A DNA stretch of 64,000 bases from contig CACJWG010000002.1 of assembly GCA_902597055.1 (NCBI GenBank), positions 1 to 64,000 of the forward strand, in the 5' to 3' direction. The notes under the pieces were generated by a model. That model made no database searches. It saw nothing but the letters and a program-made list of their open reading frames with translations, and was not told where the DNA came from. Shown here piece by piece: positions 8,174 through 19,859 of this stretch; within the stretch, counting starts at the first letter, position 1, and each line of letters begins with the position of its first letter. The stretch comes from an uncultured Pelagibacteraceae bacterium. GTDB lineage: Bacteria > Pseudomonadota > Alphaproteobacteria > Pelagibacterales > Pelagibacteraceae. The translations under genes and the position numbers were made by a program.

Positions 8174-11031
8174 TATTCTAAAATTTTATCTATAATTTCT
8201 TTTTGTTGTTTTGCATGTCTTTTCGCATATCCAGTAGCTGGTGAAGCTGAAGGATTTCTGCCAATAAACTTTAATTTCTTTTTAACCTCTAAATTATCTA
8301 AAGTCCATTGAATATAATCTCTTACTGAAAACCAAGCACCCATATTTTTAGGTTCTTCTTGACACCAAATAAACTTAGCATATTCAGCATATGGTTTAAT
8401 AGCTTTTGTCAAAGACCTTACTGGGAAAGGATAAAGTTGTTCTATTCTTATAAAAACAACATCATCAATTTTCTCTTTTTCTCTCGCAGCCAAAAGATCA
8501 AAATATATTTTTCCAGAACAAAGAATGACTTTTCTTATCTTTTTTGGTTTTTTTAATTCAATTAATTTGTTCTTTTTATTTAAGGCTTGATCCTCTAAAA
8601 CTCTATGAAATGAATTATTTTTATCAAAGTCCTCTATATTTGAAACACAGTATTTGTTTCTCAACAAAGATTTTGGAGTCATTATAACAAGTGGCTTTCT
8701 GAATTCTCTGTGAATCTGTCTTCTAAGAGCATGAAAATAATTTGCTGGAGTTGTACAATTAAGCACTTGCATATTTTCTTGAGCACAAAGTTGTAAAAAT
8801 CTTTCAAGTCTTGCTGAAGAGTGTTCAGGACCTTGTCCCTCATAACCATGAGGAAGCAATAGAACTAATCCTGAGGCTCTAAACCATTTTCTCTCTCCAG
8901 AGGCAATGAATTGATCAATTACGACTTGAGCTCCGTTTGCAAAATCTCCAAATTGCGCCTCCCAGATCGTTAAGGTTTCTGGCTCTACTAAGCTGTATCC
9001 ATACTCAAATCCTAGTACTGCTAGTTCAGATAAAAAACTATCTACAATCTCAAATTTTTTCTGTTTTGTAGATACATGATCTAACGGCAAGTATCTTGAG
9101 TTATCTATTTGATTTCGTAAAACTGAGTGTCTTTGGCTAAATGTGCCACGACCACTATCTTGACCAACTAATCTCACAGGAAATCCCTCTTCGAGTAATG
9201 TTGCAAATGCTAGAGTTTCTGCATTAGCCCAATCAATATTTTTTTCATCTTGTACACACTTATCTCTATTTTCAAAAACTTTTTGTATAGTTTTATGAAT
9301 ATTAAGCTCTGGTTTTAAAAAATTTATTTTTGCAGAGAGCTTCTTTAATTTCGTCGTATCAACTCCTGTCTGTCCTCTTTTATCCTTACCTTTCTTTGGT
9401 TGATATCTTGACCAGGTCCCTTCAAACCAATTCAGTTTCGGTTTGTAATCATTTGCAGTTTTAAATTGATCATCCAAAAGTTTTTTAAAGTCGTTTACTT
9501 TATTTTTGAATTGATCTTCAGTTATACTTTTATTTTTAATAAGTTTTTTCCCATATATATTTAAAGTAGATGGATGTGATCTTATTTTTTTATACATTAA
9601 AGGCTGAGTAAAAGATGGTTCATCTCCTTCATTATGACCAAATCTTCTGTAGCAAATCATGTCAATCACAACATCTTTGTTAAATTTTTGTCTAAACTCA
9701 ATTGCGATTTTAGCACAATGAACAACTGCCTCTGGATCATCTCCATTACAATGAAGAATAGGAGCCTCTACAATTTTTCCTAAATCAGATGGGTATGGGC
9801 TTGATCTGGCAAACCTTGGGCTAGTGGTAAAACCAATTTGGTTATTTACAATTATATGAATTGTTCCACCTGTATTGTGACCTTTTAAACCTGACATCGC
9901 AAAACACTCTGCAACAACTCCTTGACCTGCAAATGCTGCGTCCCCATGAATAAGCAAAGGTATTACTTTTTTTCTTTCTGTATCTTTATGAAAATATTGT
10001 TTTGCTCTAGTTTGACCAAGAACTACAGGGTTTACTGCTTCCAAATGAGAAGGGTTATCCGTAAGACTAACATGTACAGAGTTTCCATCAAAAGTTCTAT
10101 CTGATGAAGCACCTAAATGATATTTTACATCACCTGTAGAGTCTTCGCTTGAGGAAGCAAATTCACCAGCAAATTCGTTAAAAATTCTTTTATAAGACTT
10201 TTGAAGAACATTTGCTAAAACATTTAATCTACCTCTATGTGACATTCCAATTTTAATTTCTTTTACCCCTAACTGGCCTCCACGTTTTATAATTTGTTCT
10301 AATGCTGGAATTAAAGACTCTGCACCATCAAGACCAAATCTTTTTGTGCCAACATATTTTTTTGCTAAAAACTTTTCAAAACCTTCAGCTTGAATAATCT
10401 TATTTAATATTGCGTCTTTTCCTTTTTCAGTAAAATTTATTTGGTTCTCCTCTTTTTCCATTCTTTCTCTAAACCAAACTTTCTCCGTCGGATTTGTTAT
10501 ATGCATATATTCAGCACCTATTGATGAGCAATATACTTTTCTTAATTTTGTGATAATTTCATTTATTGAGGCATAACCCACATCCATATATGAATTAAGA
10601 TAGATTTTTCTGTCAAAGTCCTCAGTTTTGAAACCATAGTCATTTGGATGTAATTCATAAAGATATTCTCTTTTCATTAAACCAAGAGGATCAAGGTTTG
10701 CTATAAGGTGGCCTCTGATTCTATATGCCCTTATCAATGCGATCGCTTTAATAGAGTCTATTTTTTCCCTCTCAGAACCATTTAGATTTTCCTCAAGTTT
10801 TTTATTTTTTTTTGGATCTATCGATATCTTTTTTGGACTCCATGAAGGGCCTGATATTTCTTTTGAAACTGAATTTAGATCTTCATTTAAATCACTAAAG
10901 TATTTTTTCCAACTATCTGGTAATTTCGGGTCATTTTCTATAAATCTCACATACATTTCTTCTATGAACTGACTGTTAGATTTATTAAGAAAAGATTGCT
11001 GCTTAAATTCTAAATTTTTTGAAGAGCTCAT
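8173..11031 (-). CDS. sucA: 2-oxoglutarate dehydrogenase E1 component
   Basis: Thiamine-diphosphate enzyme that decarboxylates 2-oxoglutarate and succinylates the E2 lipoyl group. 952 residues matches the large homodimeric E1o class. The N-terminus carries the E2-binding segment (FIEEMYVRF, then PDSWKKYF). The ThDP-binding region contains [10 protein letters not shown] and [10 protein letters not shown], and an [14 protein letters not shown] motif lies near residue 105. The order sucC-sucD-sucA-sucB-lpd is typical of alphaproteobacteria. A 31-base gap separates it from sucD, one of the larger gaps in the array, but no promoter is obvious. Confidence 0.97.
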   Translation of the reverse strand: MSSSKNLEFKQQSFLNKSNSQFIEEMYVRFIENDPKLPDSWKKYFSDLNEDLNSVSKEISGPSWSPKKISIDPKKNKKLEENLNGSEREKIDSIKAIALIRAYRIRGHLIANLDPLGLMKREYLYELHPNDYGFKTEDFDRKIYLNSYMDVGYASINEIITKLRKVYCSSIGAEYMHITNPTEKVWFRERMEKEENQINFTEKGKDAILNKIIQAEGFEKFLAKKYVGTKRFGLDGAESLIPALEQIIKRGGQLGVKEIKIGMSHRGRLNVLANVLQKSYKRIFNEFAGEFASSSEDSTGDVKYHLGASSDRTFDGNSVHVSLTDNPSHLEAVNPVVLGQTRAKQYFHKDTERKKVIPLLIHGDAAFAGQGVVAECFAMSGLKGHNTGGTIHIIVNNQIGFTTSPRFARSSPYPSDLGKIVEAPILHCNGDDPEAVVHCAKIAIEFRQKFNKDVVIDMICYRRFGHNEGDEPSFTQPLMYKKIRSHPSTLNIYGKKLIKNKSITEDQFKNKVNDFKKLLDDQFKTANDYKPKLNWFEGTWSRYQPKKGKDKRGQTGVDTTKLKKLSAKINFLKPELNIHKTIQKVFENRDKCVQDEKNIDWANAETLAFATLLEEGFPVRLVGQDSGRGTFSQRHSVLRNQIDNSRYLPLDHVSTKQKKFEIVDSFLSELAVLGFEYGYSLVEPETLTIWEAQFGDFANGAQVVIDQFIASGERKWFRASGLVLLLPHGYEGQGPEHSSARLERFLQLCAQENMQVLNCTTPANYFHALRRQIHREFRKPLVIMTPKSLLRNKYCVSNIEDFDKNNSFHRVLEDQALNKKNKLIELKKPKKIRKVILCSGKIYFDLLAAREKEKIDDVVFIRIEQLYPFPVRSLTKAIKPYAEYAKFIWCQEEPKNMGAWFSVRDYIQWTLDNLEVKKKLKFIGRNPSASPATGYAKRHAKQQKEIIDKILE

Positions 11032-11062
11032 TTACGATTATTATAGTATTAACATTAAATTA

Positions 11063-11938
11063 TTAAAGGCCCAATTTATTTTTTAATGTAATTCCCATTT
11101 CTGCAGGAGATTTTGCAATGGTAATACCTGCGTCTGTCATTGTATCAATTTTATCTGAAGCTCCACCTTTGCCACCAGAAATTATCGCCCCTGCATGTCC
11201 CATTCGTCGTCCAGGAGGTGCTGTTATACCAGCAATAAATCCTACCATAGGCTTTTTGATTTTATGATTTTTAATAAATTCTGCTGCTTCTTCCTCTGCA
11301 TTTCCCCCAATTTCACCAATCATCAAAATAGACTCAGTTTCTGGATCGTTTAAAAACAAGTCTAAACAATCTATAAAATTGGTACCATTAATTGGATCTC
11401 CTCCTATTCCGATACATGTTGACTGACCTAATCCGTTTTCAGTTGTTTGTGCGACAGCCTCATAAGTTAAAGTTCCTGATCTTGAGACTATACCAACGGA
11501 TCCCTTCTTATGAATATTTCCTGGCATGATACCAATTTTACATTCGTCTGGAGTGATAATTCCTGGACAATTTGGTCCAATCAATCTTGAAGCTGAGTTT
11601 GATAATTTTTCTTTTACTTTTAACATATCCAAGATTGGAATCCCTTCAGTTATACAAACTATCAATTCGATCTTAGCCTCAATTGCCTCGATTATTGCTG
11701 CAGCAGCAAATTTTGCAGGGACATAAATCATTGTTGCATTTGCATTAGTCTTATCTTTTGCTTCTTTTACAGAATTAAAAACGGGTTTATTTAAATGTAT
11801 TTGTCCACCCTTGCCTGGAGTTACGCCTCCAACTAGATTTGTTCCATATTTTATTGACTGTTCAGAATGAAAGGTTCCATGAGAGCCTGTGAACCCTTGG
11901 CATATAAGTTTAGTATTTTTATTTATTAAAACTGACAT
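11063..11938 (-). CDS. sucD: Succinyl-CoA synthetase alpha subunit
   Basis: Alpha subunit of succinyl-CoA ligase (substrate-level phosphorylation, succinyl-CoA to succinate). The N-terminal CoA-binding fold has [10 protein letters not shown] (about residues 16-25), and the phosphohistidine lies in [15 protein letters not shown] near residue 248. 291 residues is standard. The start is one base downstream of the sucC stop, so the two subunits are probably made in equal amounts. Confidence 0.97.
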   Translation of the reverse strand: MSVLINKNTKLICQGFTGSHGTFHSEQSIKYGTNLVGGVTPGKGGQIHLNKPVFNSVKEAKDKTNANATMIYVPAKFAAAAIIEAIEAKIELIVCITEGIPILDMLKVKEKLSNSASRLIGPNCPGIITPDECKIGIMPGNIHKKGSVGIVSRSGTLTYEAVAQTTENGLGQSTCIGIGGDPINGTNFIDCLDLFLNDPETESILMIGEIGGNAEEEAAEFIKNHKIKKPMVGFIAGITAPPGRRMGHAGAIISGGKGGASDKIDTMTDAGITIAKSPAEMGITLKNKLGL

Positions 11939-11939
11939 T

Positions 11940-13100
11940 TTATTCCACTTGTTTTACAATTTTTTTTGCTGCATCTCCTAAATCGCTAGCAGAGATTATT
12001 TTTAATCCAGATTCATCTAATATTTTTTTTCCTTCTTTTGAATTGGTTCCTGCAAGTCTTACTACAAGAGGAATATTTATTTTAGTTTCTTTTGCAGCCT
12101 CTACAATTCCTTGGGCAAGGACATCACACCTCATAATACCTCCAAAAATATTTATCAGTATTCCTTTTACATTTTTATCTGATAAAATTATCTTAAACGC
12201 AGCTGCAACTTTTTCTTTAGATGCGCCGCCTCCTACATCTAAAAAATTTGCAGGTTCTTGACCATGCAGTTTAATTATATCCATTGTAGCCATTGCTAAT
12301 CCTGCTCCGTTTACCATACATCCAATAGATCCATCTAATTTTATGTAAGCTAAATCGTGTTTGCTTGCCTCTATTTCTGTAGGATCCTCTTCATTCAAAT
12401 CTCTTAATTCCAGTAATTCTGGATGTTTGAAAATTGCATTGTCATCAAAGCTAATTTTTGCATCCAAACACACAATATTGTTTTCCTTTGTAAGTATTAG
12501 TGGATTGATTTCAATTAAGCTTGCATCGGTAGAAACAAATGTTTTGTAAATTGATTTAATAATCTTGATACATTTTAGATTAGCATCATCATCTAGATTG
12601 AAATTACGAATAATTTTTTTACAATCCTCATCTTCAATATCTGCCTTGAAACTAATTTTTACAGTATTGATTTTATTAGGATTGCTTTTTGCAACCTCTT
12701 CGATGTCCATCCCGCCCTGATCGCTAGAAATAAAAGCAATTTTAGAACTTGCCCTATCAATAAGACAAGATAAATAGAATTCTTTTTTTATGTTGGATGG
12801 CTCCTCTAGATAAAGTCTTTTAACTTCTTTGCCACTTGGCCCTGTCTGATGTGTAATTAATTTTTTTCCTAACAAATCCTTTGCAGCTTTTTCTAGATCA
12901 GATAAATTGTCTAATATTTTAACTCCGCCCGCTTTACCTCTCCCACCTGCATGTATTTGTGCTTTTAGAACATATTTTTTAAGATTGAGTTTTTTTGCTT
13001 TTTCTAAAACTTCTTGAACAGTAAAACAAGCTTCTCCATTAGGAACAATTGCGCCAAATTTTTTTAATAATTGTTTAGCCTGGTGTTCGTGAATATTCAT
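11940..13100 (-). CDS. sucC: Succinyl-CoA synthetase beta subunit
   Basis: ATP-grasp beta subunit that binds nucleotide and pairs with SucD. Characteristic segments are [12 protein letters not shown] at the N-terminus, [15 protein letters not shown] in the nucleotide-binding region, and [11 protein letters not shown] plus [11 protein letters not shown] in the C-terminal domain. 386 residues is the usual length. The ATG overlaps the mdh stop by one base. Confidence 0.97.
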   Translation of the reverse strand: MNIHEHQAKQLLKKFGAIVPNGEACFTVQEVLEKAKKLNLKKYVLKAQIHAGGRGKAGGVKILDNLSDLEKAAKDLLGKKLITHQTGPSGKEVKRLYLEEPSNIKKEFYLSCLIDRASSKIAFISSDQGGMDIEEVAKSNPNKINTVKISFKADIEDEDCKKIIRNFNLDDDANLKCIKIIKSIYKTFVSTDASLIEINPLILTKENNIVCLDAKISFDDNAIFKHPELLELRDLNEEDPTEIEASKHDLAYIKLDGSIGCMVNGAGLAMATMDIIKLHGQEPANFLDVGGGASKEKVAAAFKIILSDKNVKGILINIFGGIMRCDVLAQGIVEAAKETKINIPLVVRLAGTNSKEGKKILDESGLKIISASDLGDAAKKIVKQVE

Positions 13101-14062
13101 TACTTTTTCAAGCTAGGGTCAATTTTTAGTGCTGCCTCCCAAAGTTTATTCACAGCATTGACAGAATTAACAAATTCTGTTTTTTCTTTTTCGTCAAGTT
13201 CAATTTCAACTATTTTTTCTACTCCATTTTTTCCTATAACGACTGGAACACCTGCGTAAACTCCTTTAAAGCCATATTGACCCTCTAAGTGCGCGGCGCA
13301 AGGTAGTTGCAGTTTCTTATCACCCAAGAATGCTTCGGCCATTTGTACTCCTGAAGCAGCTGGCGCATAATATGCGGAGCCTTTTTCTAAAAATTTTACA
13401 ATTTCAGCTCCACCATCTCTTGTTCTTTGATTAATGCTTTCGAGTTTTTCTTTTGAAATAACACCTGAATTGACAAGATCTAATAAAGGTTTTCCAGATA
13501 CTTTAGTGAATCTTGGCATAGGTACCATCGTATCTCCATGGCCCCCCATGACCATTGCATCTATCTCTTTTACGGGAACCTTTAGCTCTTCTGATAAAAA
13601 AAGTTTAAATCTCGAGCTATCTAATATTCCCGCCATACCAACGACCTTTTTGGCATCAAGCTGAGAATATTTTTGGAAAGCCATTACCATAACATCGAGA
13701 GGATTTGTTATACATATTATAAAAGCTTCCGGAGAATTTTTTTTAATTCCTTCTGCAACTTGTTTAATTATTTTAAGATTGATACCTAGTAAATCGTCTC
13801 TACTCATGCCAGGTTTTCTTGGGACTCCAGCTGTTATAATTATGACATCAGAGTTTTTAATATCTTCGTATTTATCCGTCCCTGAAAATTTTACATTGAA
13901 ACCATCAACTGATGATGATTGGGCAATATCAAGAGCTTTTCCTTTAGCAATACCACTAGCTACATCAAAAAGAACTACTTCATTTACTAATTCTTTAACC
14001 CCTATCAAGTGAGCTAAAGTTCCACCAATTTGTCCTGCTCCAATCAAACTTATTTTTTTCAT
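13100..14062 (-). CDS. mdh: Malate dehydrogenase (LDH-like type)
   Basis: NAD-dependent malate to oxaloacetate oxidation. The Rossmann fold is [11 protein letters not shown] (residues 7-17), with an Asp at the end of beta-2 (LFDVA) that favours NAD. The substrate loop is [13 protein letters not shown] and the catalytic His is in [10 protein letters not shown]. 320 residues matches the LDH-like malate dehydrogenases of alphaproteobacteria. It precedes sucC directly, and 13 bases separate it from mmsA upstream. Confidence 0.97.
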   Translation of the reverse strand: MKKISLIGAGQIGGTLAHLIGVKELVNEVVLFDVASGIAKGKALDIAQSSSVDGFNVKFSGTDKYEDIKNSDVIIITAGVPRKPGMSRDDLLGINLKIIKQVAEGIKKNSPEAFIICITNPLDVMVMAFQKYSQLDAKKVVGMAGILDSSRFKLFLSEELKVPVKEIDAMVMGGHGDTMVPMPRFTKVSGKPLLDLVNSGVISKEKLESINQRTRDGGAEIVKFLEKGSAYYAPAASGVQMAEAFLGDKKLQLPCAAHLEGQYGFKGVYAGVPVVIGKNGVEKIVEIELDEKEKTEFVNSVNAVNKLWEAALKIDPSLKK

Positions 14063-14075
14063 ATCTTCCTTTATG

Positions 14076-15569
14076 TTATTTCATTGTTGGCATTATGAAC
14101 TCGGGATCTGAACCAATTCCTGACGGCCAACGTGATGTGATAGTTTTTAGTTTAGTGTAAAACTTTACACCTTCAGGTCCATGCATATGCAAGTCCCCAA
14201 ACAAAGATCTTTTCCATCCTCCAAAACTGTGGAATGCAACAGGGACAGGAATAGGTATATTTATGCCTACCATCCCAACTTTAATTTTATTTGCAAAAGT
14301 TCTTCCTACATCTCCATCTCTGGTATAAACGCTTGTCCCATTACCGAATTCATGATCGTTAATCAATTTAATCGCATCATTAAAATCTTTAACTCTTACG
14401 ACAGAAAGCACAGGACCGAAAATTTCTTCATTATAAATTCTCATATTTTTTGTGACATTATCAAATAAGCAACCACCAATGAAAAAACCATTCTCATATC
14501 CTTGAAGTTTAATGTCTCGACCATCCACGACTAATTTTGCACCTTCTTTTACTCCTAAATCAACATAACCCTTAACTTTTTCTAAATGCTCTTTTGTAAC
14601 CAAAGGTCCCATTTCAGAATTTTTATCTAGGCCCGGACCAACCTTTAAAGCTTCAACTTTTTTTGATAATTTTTCTACAAGTTTGTCCCCAATCCCTCCT
14701 ACTGCTACTGCAACAGATTGAGCCATACATCTTTCTCCTGCAGAACCATAAGCTGCTCCCATAAGACCGTTGACAGCTTGATCCAAATCGCAATCTGGCA
14801 TTACTACACAATGATTTTTTGCTCCACCCAATGCTTGCACCCTTTTTTCATTTTTCGCAGCATTTTCATAAATATATTTTGCTATTGGTGTTGAACCTAC
14901 AAAACTTACAGCTTTTATATCTTTATTTGTTAATATTGAATCAACTACCTCTTTATCACCATTTACAACATTTAAAACCCCATCGGGTAAACCAGCTTCT
15001 GAAAAAAGTTGAGCGAGACGAATAGAGCATGATGGATCTTTTTCAGAGGGTTTTAAAATAAAAGTATTTCCACAGGCAATTGCCATTGGAAACATCCACA
15101 TTGGAACCATCGCAGGGAAATTAAAAGGTGTGATTCCTGCACAAACACCTAAAGGCTGTCTCATAGACCAGCTATCTATGTTTGTTCCAACATTCTCAGT
15201 AAATTCTCCTTTAAGCATTTGAGGAATACCACATGCAAACTCAACTATTTCAAGACCTCTTGTAAGAGAACCTTTTGCATCCTCATAAACTTTTCCATGT
15301 TCTGAAACAATCAGTTTAGTCAATTCATCATAATTTTTTTCAATTAATTCTTTGTATTTAAAAATTATCCTAGCTCTTTGAAGGGGAGTAACTTGAGACC
15401 ATTTTTCAAAAGCTTCTTTTGCATTTTCTACAGCATGGTCCAAATCAGATTTTGTTCCAAGTATTACTTCTGACTCTTGAGCGCCCGTCGCCGGGTTGAA
15501 AACTTTACCTTTCCTTGACGACGATCCTTTGTAAATCTTACCGTTTATATAATGTTGAATTAAATTCAT
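14076..15569 (-). CDS. mmsA: CoA-acylating methylmalonate-semialdehyde dehydrogenase
   Basis: Aldehyde dehydrogenase superfamily, 497 residues, converting (methyl)malonate semialdehyde to propionyl- or acetyl-CoA. Family marks are the [19 protein letters not shown] block near residue 134 and the AGERCMAQS segment with the catalytic Cys near residue 285. Elsewhere the family takes part in valine, inositol and beta-alanine breakdown. The same reaction (malonate semialdehyde to acetyl-CoA) is used downstream of acrylate from DMSP cleavage, where the enzyme is called DddC. Its place between sdhB and mdh, a few kilobases from dmdA, makes a propionate/acrylate role attractive but unproven. Confidence 0.9.
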   Translation of the reverse strand: MNLIQHYINGKIYKGSSSRKGKVFNPATGAQESEVILGTKSDLDHAVENAKEAFEKWSQVTPLQRARIIFKYKELIEKNYDELTKLIVSEHGKVYEDAKGSLTRGLEIVEFACGIPQMLKGEFTENVGTNIDSWSMRQPLGVCAGITPFNFPAMVPMWMFPMAIACGNTFILKPSEKDPSCSIRLAQLFSEAGLPDGVLNVVNGDKEVVDSILTNKDIKAVSFVGSTPIAKYIYENAAKNEKRVQALGGAKNHCVVMPDCDLDQAVNGLMGAAYGSAGERCMAQSVAVAVGGIGDKLVEKLSKKVEALKVGPGLDKNSEMGPLVTKEHLEKVKGYVDLGVKEGAKLVVDGRDIKLQGYENGFFIGGCLFDNVTKNMRIYNEEIFGPVLSVVRVKDFNDAIKLINDHEFGNGTSVYTRDGDVGRTFANKIKVGMVGINIPIPVPVAFHSFGGWKRSLFGDLHMHGPEGVKFYTKLKTITSRWPSGIGSDPEFIMPTMK

Positions 15570-15593
15570 CGGCGAAATTATTTAATTAAGTAA

Positions 15594-16367
15594 TTAGCTA
15601 GTTGCAAGCATTTTCTTAATTGAGGCTATTGCTTTTGCTGGATTTAAACCTTTGGGGCAAGCATTAGTACAATTCATAATGGTATGGCACCTATATAACT
15701 TGAGTTCATCTGCAACTTTTTTTAATCTCTCTTTTCTATCTTCATCTCTTGAATCAATTATCCATCTGTAAGCCTGTAAAAGAACGGCAGGCCCTAAATA
15801 TTTATCACCGTTCCACCAATAACTTGGACAAGAAGTTGAACAGCATGCACACATTATACACTCGTAAAGCCCATCTAGTTTTGCTCTGTCTTCTTTGGAT
15901 TGAATATTCTCTTTTTCAGTTTTTGAGGTTGTTTTTAACCACGGTTCCACAGACTCATATTGTTTATATAAGGTGCTGAGGTCCCCAATCAAATCTTTTA
16001 AAACTTTTAAATGTGGTAATGGATAAATATTTATATCTCCTTTAATTTCAGCGTGTGGCTTTGTACAAGCTAATCCATTTTTACCATCCATATTCATAGC
16101 ACAAGAACCACATACTCCATGTGCACAGGACCTTCTGTAGGCAATTGATGGATCTATCTCATTTTTAATTTTATTTAGTAAATCCAAAACTTTCGAAGGA
16201 CAATTATCCATGTCTACTTCGTATGTATCAATCCTTGGATTATCTCCAGTAGATGGATCCCATCTATAAATATTTACTTTACGAATGTTTTTTGAGCCAG
16301 TCTTATCTTTAAAATACTTACCTTTTTCAACTTTGGAATTTTGTGGTAAGTTTATTTGGACCATCAA
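15594..16367 (-). CDS. sdhB: Succinate dehydrogenase iron-sulfur subunit
   Basis: Complex II subunit carrying three Fe-S clusters. Cluster ligands are visible as [18 protein letters not shown] (2Fe-2S), [12 protein letters not shown] (4Fe-4S) and [14 protein letters not shown] (3Fe-4S). 257 residues is normal. The ORF starts MMVQ; the first ATG overlaps the sdhA stop by four bases (ATGA), supporting coupling. It transfers electrons from SdhA to the membrane anchors. Confidence 0.97.
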   Translation of the reverse strand: MMVQINLPQNSKVEKGKYFKDKTGSKNIRKVNIYRWDPSTGDNPRIDTYEVDMDNCPSKVLDLLNKIKNEIDPSIAYRRSCAHGVCGSCAMNMDGKNGLACTKPHAEIKGDINIYPLPHLKVLKDLIGDLSTLYKQYESVEPWLKTTSKTEKENIQSKEDRAKLDGLYECIMCACCSTSCPSYWWNGDKYLGPAVLLQAYRWIIDSRDEDRKERLKKVADELKLYRCHTIMNCTNACPKGLNPAKAIASIKKMLATS

Positions 16368-18139
16368 TAAACTCTTTCTTGTGGTGGAAAGTATTGAACA
16401 TCATTTGAAAGCGTTGATCTGTGAACAGGTCTATAGTCAATTTTAGTCTTTTTACCATCACACCATGATAATGTATGCTGCATGAATTTTTCGTCATTAC
16501 GTTTTGGAAAATCTTCTCTAGCGTGAGCACCTCTGCTTTCTTTCCTATGATAAGCAGAATCCATTGTTGTGATCGCTTGTCTAATCAAATTGTCGAATTC
16601 CAATGTTTCTACAAGATCCGTATTAAAAATTAGAGATTTATCTTTTACAGAAAGATCATCCATGCCCTCAAAAGGTTTTCTAATTTCATTTACGCCCTCT
16701 TTTAAAGTTTTTTCAGTTCTGAAAACAGCACACTTAGACTGCATTGTTTTTTGCATTGCCAATCTTAAATCTGCAGTACTATTTGATCCAGATGCATTCC
16801 TTAGTCTATCAAATCTCTCTAGGCATTTGTCAGTCTCAGATTGTGAGATTTCTTCATGAGGTGTGCCTGGTTTTACTAACTCTGCTGCTCGCTTAGCGGC
16901 AGCTCTTCCAAAAACTACTAGATCAATTAAAGAATTTGATCCTAGCCTGTTAGCTCCATGAACTGACACACACGCTGCTTCACCAATTGCCATCAACCCC
17001 GGAACAGTTTTTTCTGATCCGTTTAAAGTTAAAACTTCAGCTTTATAATTTGTGGGAATACCTCCCATATTATAGTGAACAGTTGGAACTACTGGTATAG
17101 GTTCTTTTGTTACATCTACATTAGCAAATAATCTTGAAGACTCTGATATACCTGGCAATCTTTCTTCTATAACTTTTGGATCTAAATGGTTTAAGTGTAA
17201 ATGTACATGATCTTTTTCTTTTCCAACACCTCTTCCCTCATTAATTTCAACCGCTATTGATCTGCTTACCACATCTCTTGAAGCGAGATCTTTAGCTTTT
17301 GGAGCATATCTTTCCATAAATCTTTCACCTTTAGAATTTACTAAATAACCTCCTTCACCCCTTACACCTTCTGAAATTAAAGTTCCATGACCATAAATTC
17401 CTGTTGGATGAAATTGGACAAACTCCATGTCTTGTAAAGGTAAGCCCGCTCTAAGTACCATAGCATTTCCATCTCCAGTACATGTATGTGCAGAGGTTGC
17501 AGAGTAATAAACTTTTCCGTAACCACCTGTTGCAATTATCGTTATGTGAGATCTAAATCTATGGATAGTTCCATCATTCAAATTCCAAGCAATTAATCCT
17601 TTGCACTGACCATCTTTCATTAAAAGATCCAACGCAAAATACTCAATGAAAAATTCTGTGTTATGTTTTAAAGCTTGACCATATAAGGTGTGCAAAATAG
17701 CATGGCCAGTTCTGTCTGCGGCGGCACAAGTTCTTTGAACAGGCTCGTTACCATAATTCTTTGTCATTCCTCCAAAAGGACGCTGATATATTTTTCCATC
17801 TTCAGTCCTGCTGAAAGGAACACCGTATTTTTCTAATTCTAAAACTGCTCTTGGAGCTTCTTTACACAAATACTCGATACAATCTTGATCACCTAACCAA
17901 TCTGAACCTTTAACTGTATCGTACATATGCCATCTCCAATCATCTTCACCCATATTACCAAGAGCTGCAGAGATGCCGCCTTGTGCTGCAGAAGTATGAC
18001 TTCTTGTTGGGAAAACTTTAGAAACGCATGCAGTTTTTAATCCTGCTTCGCTTAATCCAACCGCAGCTCTTAAACCTGAGCCTCCTGCGCCTAAAACAAC
18101 TACATCATATTCGTGGTCGATAATTTTGTAAGATTTCAT
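16364..18139 (-). CDS. sdhA: Succinate dehydrogenase flavoprotein subunit
   Basis: Catalytic subunit of complex II, succinate to fumarate. The FAD dinucleotide fold is [10 protein letters not shown] (about residues 17-26), and the covalent flavin-binding His is in [12 protein letters not shown]. Active-site segments include [15 protein letters not shown] and [11 protein letters not shown]. 591 residues is typical. It follows sdhD by three bases and overlaps sdhB. Confidence 0.98.
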   Translation of the reverse strand: MKSYKIIDHEYDVVVLGAGGSGLRAAVGLSEAGLKTACVSKVFPTRSHTSAAQGGISAALGNMGEDDWRWHMYDTVKGSDWLGDQDCIEYLCKEAPRAVLELEKYGVPFSRTEDGKIYQRPFGGMTKNYGNEPVQRTCAAADRTGHAILHTLYGQALKHNTEFFIEYFALDLLMKDGQCKGLIAWNLNDGTIHRFRSHITIIATGGYGKVYYSATSAHTCTGDGNAMVLRAGLPLQDMEFVQFHPTGIYGHGTLISEGVRGEGGYLVNSKGERFMERYAPKAKDLASRDVVSRSIAVEINEGRGVGKEKDHVHLHLNHLDPKVIEERLPGISESSRLFANVDVTKEPIPVVPTVHYNMGGIPTNYKAEVLTLNGSEKTVPGLMAIGEAACVSVHGANRLGSNSLIDLVVFGRAAAKRAAELVKPGTPHEEISQSETDKCLERFDRLRNASGSNSTADLRLAMQKTMQSKCAVFRTEKTLKEGVNEIRKPFEGMDDLSVKDKSLIFNTDLVETLEFDNLIRQAITTMDSAYHRKESRGAHAREDFPKRNDEKFMQHTLSWCDGKKTKIDYRPVHRSTLSNDVQYFPPQERVY

Positions 18140-18142
18140 ATT

Positions 18143-18466
18143 TTATAAGTTAGATATAAGTATTATTGTAAATAATGGAATAATCAAAGATGACAAAAAA
18201 ACACCAATGTTTAGAAGCTTTTTTGTGCTCTCTACGTGAATATAGTCCTCAAAGACTTCACTTATGCTCAAAGCTGAATAAAAAAACATTGAGACAAGGA
18301 ATAAAGAAAAAAATAATTTTGAAGGTTGGGAAGATAAAAAGGCTAAGATTTCATTATAGCTAGAGTCATAAAGTGAAACAAAATTCACTAAGAACCACAG
18401 CATTAGGGGCACCATTATTAAAGAAGATATTTTTAAAAAAAGCCATTTCTTTGTTGCTTTAATCAT
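18143..18466 (-). CDS. sdhD: Succinate dehydrogenase membrane anchor subunit D
   Basis: A 107-residue protein with three membrane helices (about residues 13-32, 51-70 and 83-105). SYNEIL lies between helices 1 and 2, and a heme/quinone-side motif SISEVFEDYIHVE contains the conserved histidine. Identification rests on these features and on its place between sdhC and sdhA. The start overlaps the sdhC stop by four bases. Confidence 0.9.
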   Translation of the reverse strand: MIKATKKWLFLKISSLIMVPLMLWFLVNFVSLYDSSYNEILAFLSSQPSKLFFSLFLVSMFFYSALSISEVFEDYIHVESTKKLLNIGVFLSSLIIPLFTIILISNL

Positions 18467-18849
18467 AATTGTAAAAAACCCCTAGAAGAATATATTAATA
18501 TTGTTAATAGAAAAGAACCAAAGATAACTAAAAGCCCTGTTATTTTTGAAGTTTTTAATTCAAAACCTAAACCAACATCCCAAAACCAATGTCTTATTTC
18601 ACTCAAAATTTGAAAAAGGTAAGACCATATAAAACCAATGACAAAAAATTTTCCAAATAATGAATTTAAAAATAGTTTGAAAATACCATATGCGTCTTCA
18701 CCAAAAAATATACTTCCAGCCCAAATACAGATAAAAATTAACAAAAAATAATTTAAAATACCTGTAATCCTATGTGAAATAGACACAAGGGATGACACAT
18801 GCCAATTGTATATCTGAATATGAGGAGATAATGGATTGTTTTCTTTCAT
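18463..18849 (-). CDS. sdhC: Succinate dehydrogenase cytochrome b556 subunit C
   Basis: A 128-residue heme-b anchor. The N-terminal signature PLSPHIQIYNW and the SISHRITGILNYF segment (quinone site and helix 1) are family hallmarks, and IRHWFWDVG precedes the third helix. Three membrane helices are apparent. Only two bases separate it from asd upstream, so the sdh genes probably depend on a promoter further upstream. Confidence 0.95.
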   Translation of the reverse strand: MKENNPLSPHIQIYNWHVSSLVSISHRITGILNYFLLIFICIWAGSIFFGEDAYGIFKLFLNSLFGKFFVIGFIWSYLFQILSEIRHWFWDVGLGFELKTSKITGLLVIFGSFLLTILIYSSRGFLQL

Positions 18850-18851
18850 AT

Positions 18852-19844
18852 TTATCTTTTAATATAAGCTTCAGCAATTTCAACAGCATTTAAAGCTGCG
18901 CCCCTCAATAAATTGTCAGAAACAATCCACATATTTAAAGAATTTTTCTTACTATTATCTTTTCTAATTCTTGAAATAAAAGTCTCGTTTTTACCCTCTG
19001 CATCTACTGGTGTGATATAACCACCATCAGAATTCTCATCGACTACTTTACAGCCCTCTGCAGTATTTAATAATTCTTTTACTTTTTTAATAGAGAAATC
19101 ATTTTCAAATTCAATATTTACTGATTCTGCATGTGAAACGAGAACAGGAATTCTTACACATGTTGCAGTAATATCAATTTTAGTACCTAATATTTTATTA
19201 GTTTCTTTAATCATTTTTAGTTCTTCTTTAGTGTAACCATCGTCAGAAAAACTATCTATATGAGGTATTGCATTAAACGCAATTTGTTTTGTAAAATTTT
19301 TTACCTCAAAACTTTTATTATTCAATATCGATTTTGTTTGATCAATTAACTCATCCATAGGTTTTTTTCCAGCCCCAGAAGTAGACTGATAAGTGGAAAT
19401 CACTATTCTTTTAATTTTGAAGTTATCATTAAGTGATTTTAAAACAATAACTAGCTGTGCAGTTGAACAATTAGGATTTGCAATTATATTTTTTTTAATG
19501 TTTTTTAAATGGTCTTTATTAACTTGAGGAACTATCAAAGGTACGTCAGGGTCCATTCTGAAAAAACTTGAGTTATCAATTACAACTGAATGTTTTGCTG
19601 CTAGAGGAACATATTTTTCAGAGATTGTTTTTCCAGCTGAAAAAAAAGAAATATTCACTTTAGAAAAATCAAAATTTTCCAAATTTTCAACTTTGATTTC
19701 TTTACCACCAAATTTAAGAGTAGATCCTGCGCTATTAGACGACGCTACAAAATATAAATTATCAATCGAAATTTTTTTATTATGTAAAACTTCAATTATT
19801 TTCCTACCAACATTTCCTGTGGCACCTACAATTGCAATATTCAT
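18852..19844 (-). CDS. asd: Aspartate-semialdehyde dehydrogenase
   Basis: NADPH-dependent reduction of aspartyl phosphate to aspartate semialdehyde, the branch point to lysine/diaminopimelate, threonine and methionine. Visible are the nucleotide fold GATGNVGRK (residues 7-15), the catalytic Cys in NPNCSTAQL near residue 126, and TYQSTSGAGKKPMDEL. 330 residues is normal. It sits between dmdA and sdhC with gaps of 15 and 2 bases. dapF, of the same pathway, is 12 kb away on the other strand. Confidence 0.95.
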   Translation of the reverse strand: MNIAIVGATGNVGRKIIEVLHNKKISIDNLYFVASSNSAGSTLKFGGKEIKVENLENFDFSKVNISFFSAGKTISEKYVPLAAKHSVVIDNSSFFRMDPDVPLIVPQVNKDHLKNIKKNIIANPNCSTAQLVIVLKSLNDNFKIKRIVISTYQSTSGAGKKPMDELIDQTKSILNNKSFEVKNFTKQIAFNAIPHIDSFSDDGYTKEELKMIKETNKILGTKIDITATCVRIPVLVSHAESVNIEFENDFSIKKVKELLNTAEGCKVVDENSDGGYITPVDAEGKNETFISRIRKDNSKKNSLNMWIVSDNLLRGAALNAVEIAEAYIKR

Positions 19845-19859
19845 GATGTTTTACTTATA

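Noticed and set aside
16327-16530. 67-residue minus-strand ORF
   Set aside because: Lies across the sdhA/sdhB junction in another frame; shadow of real genes.
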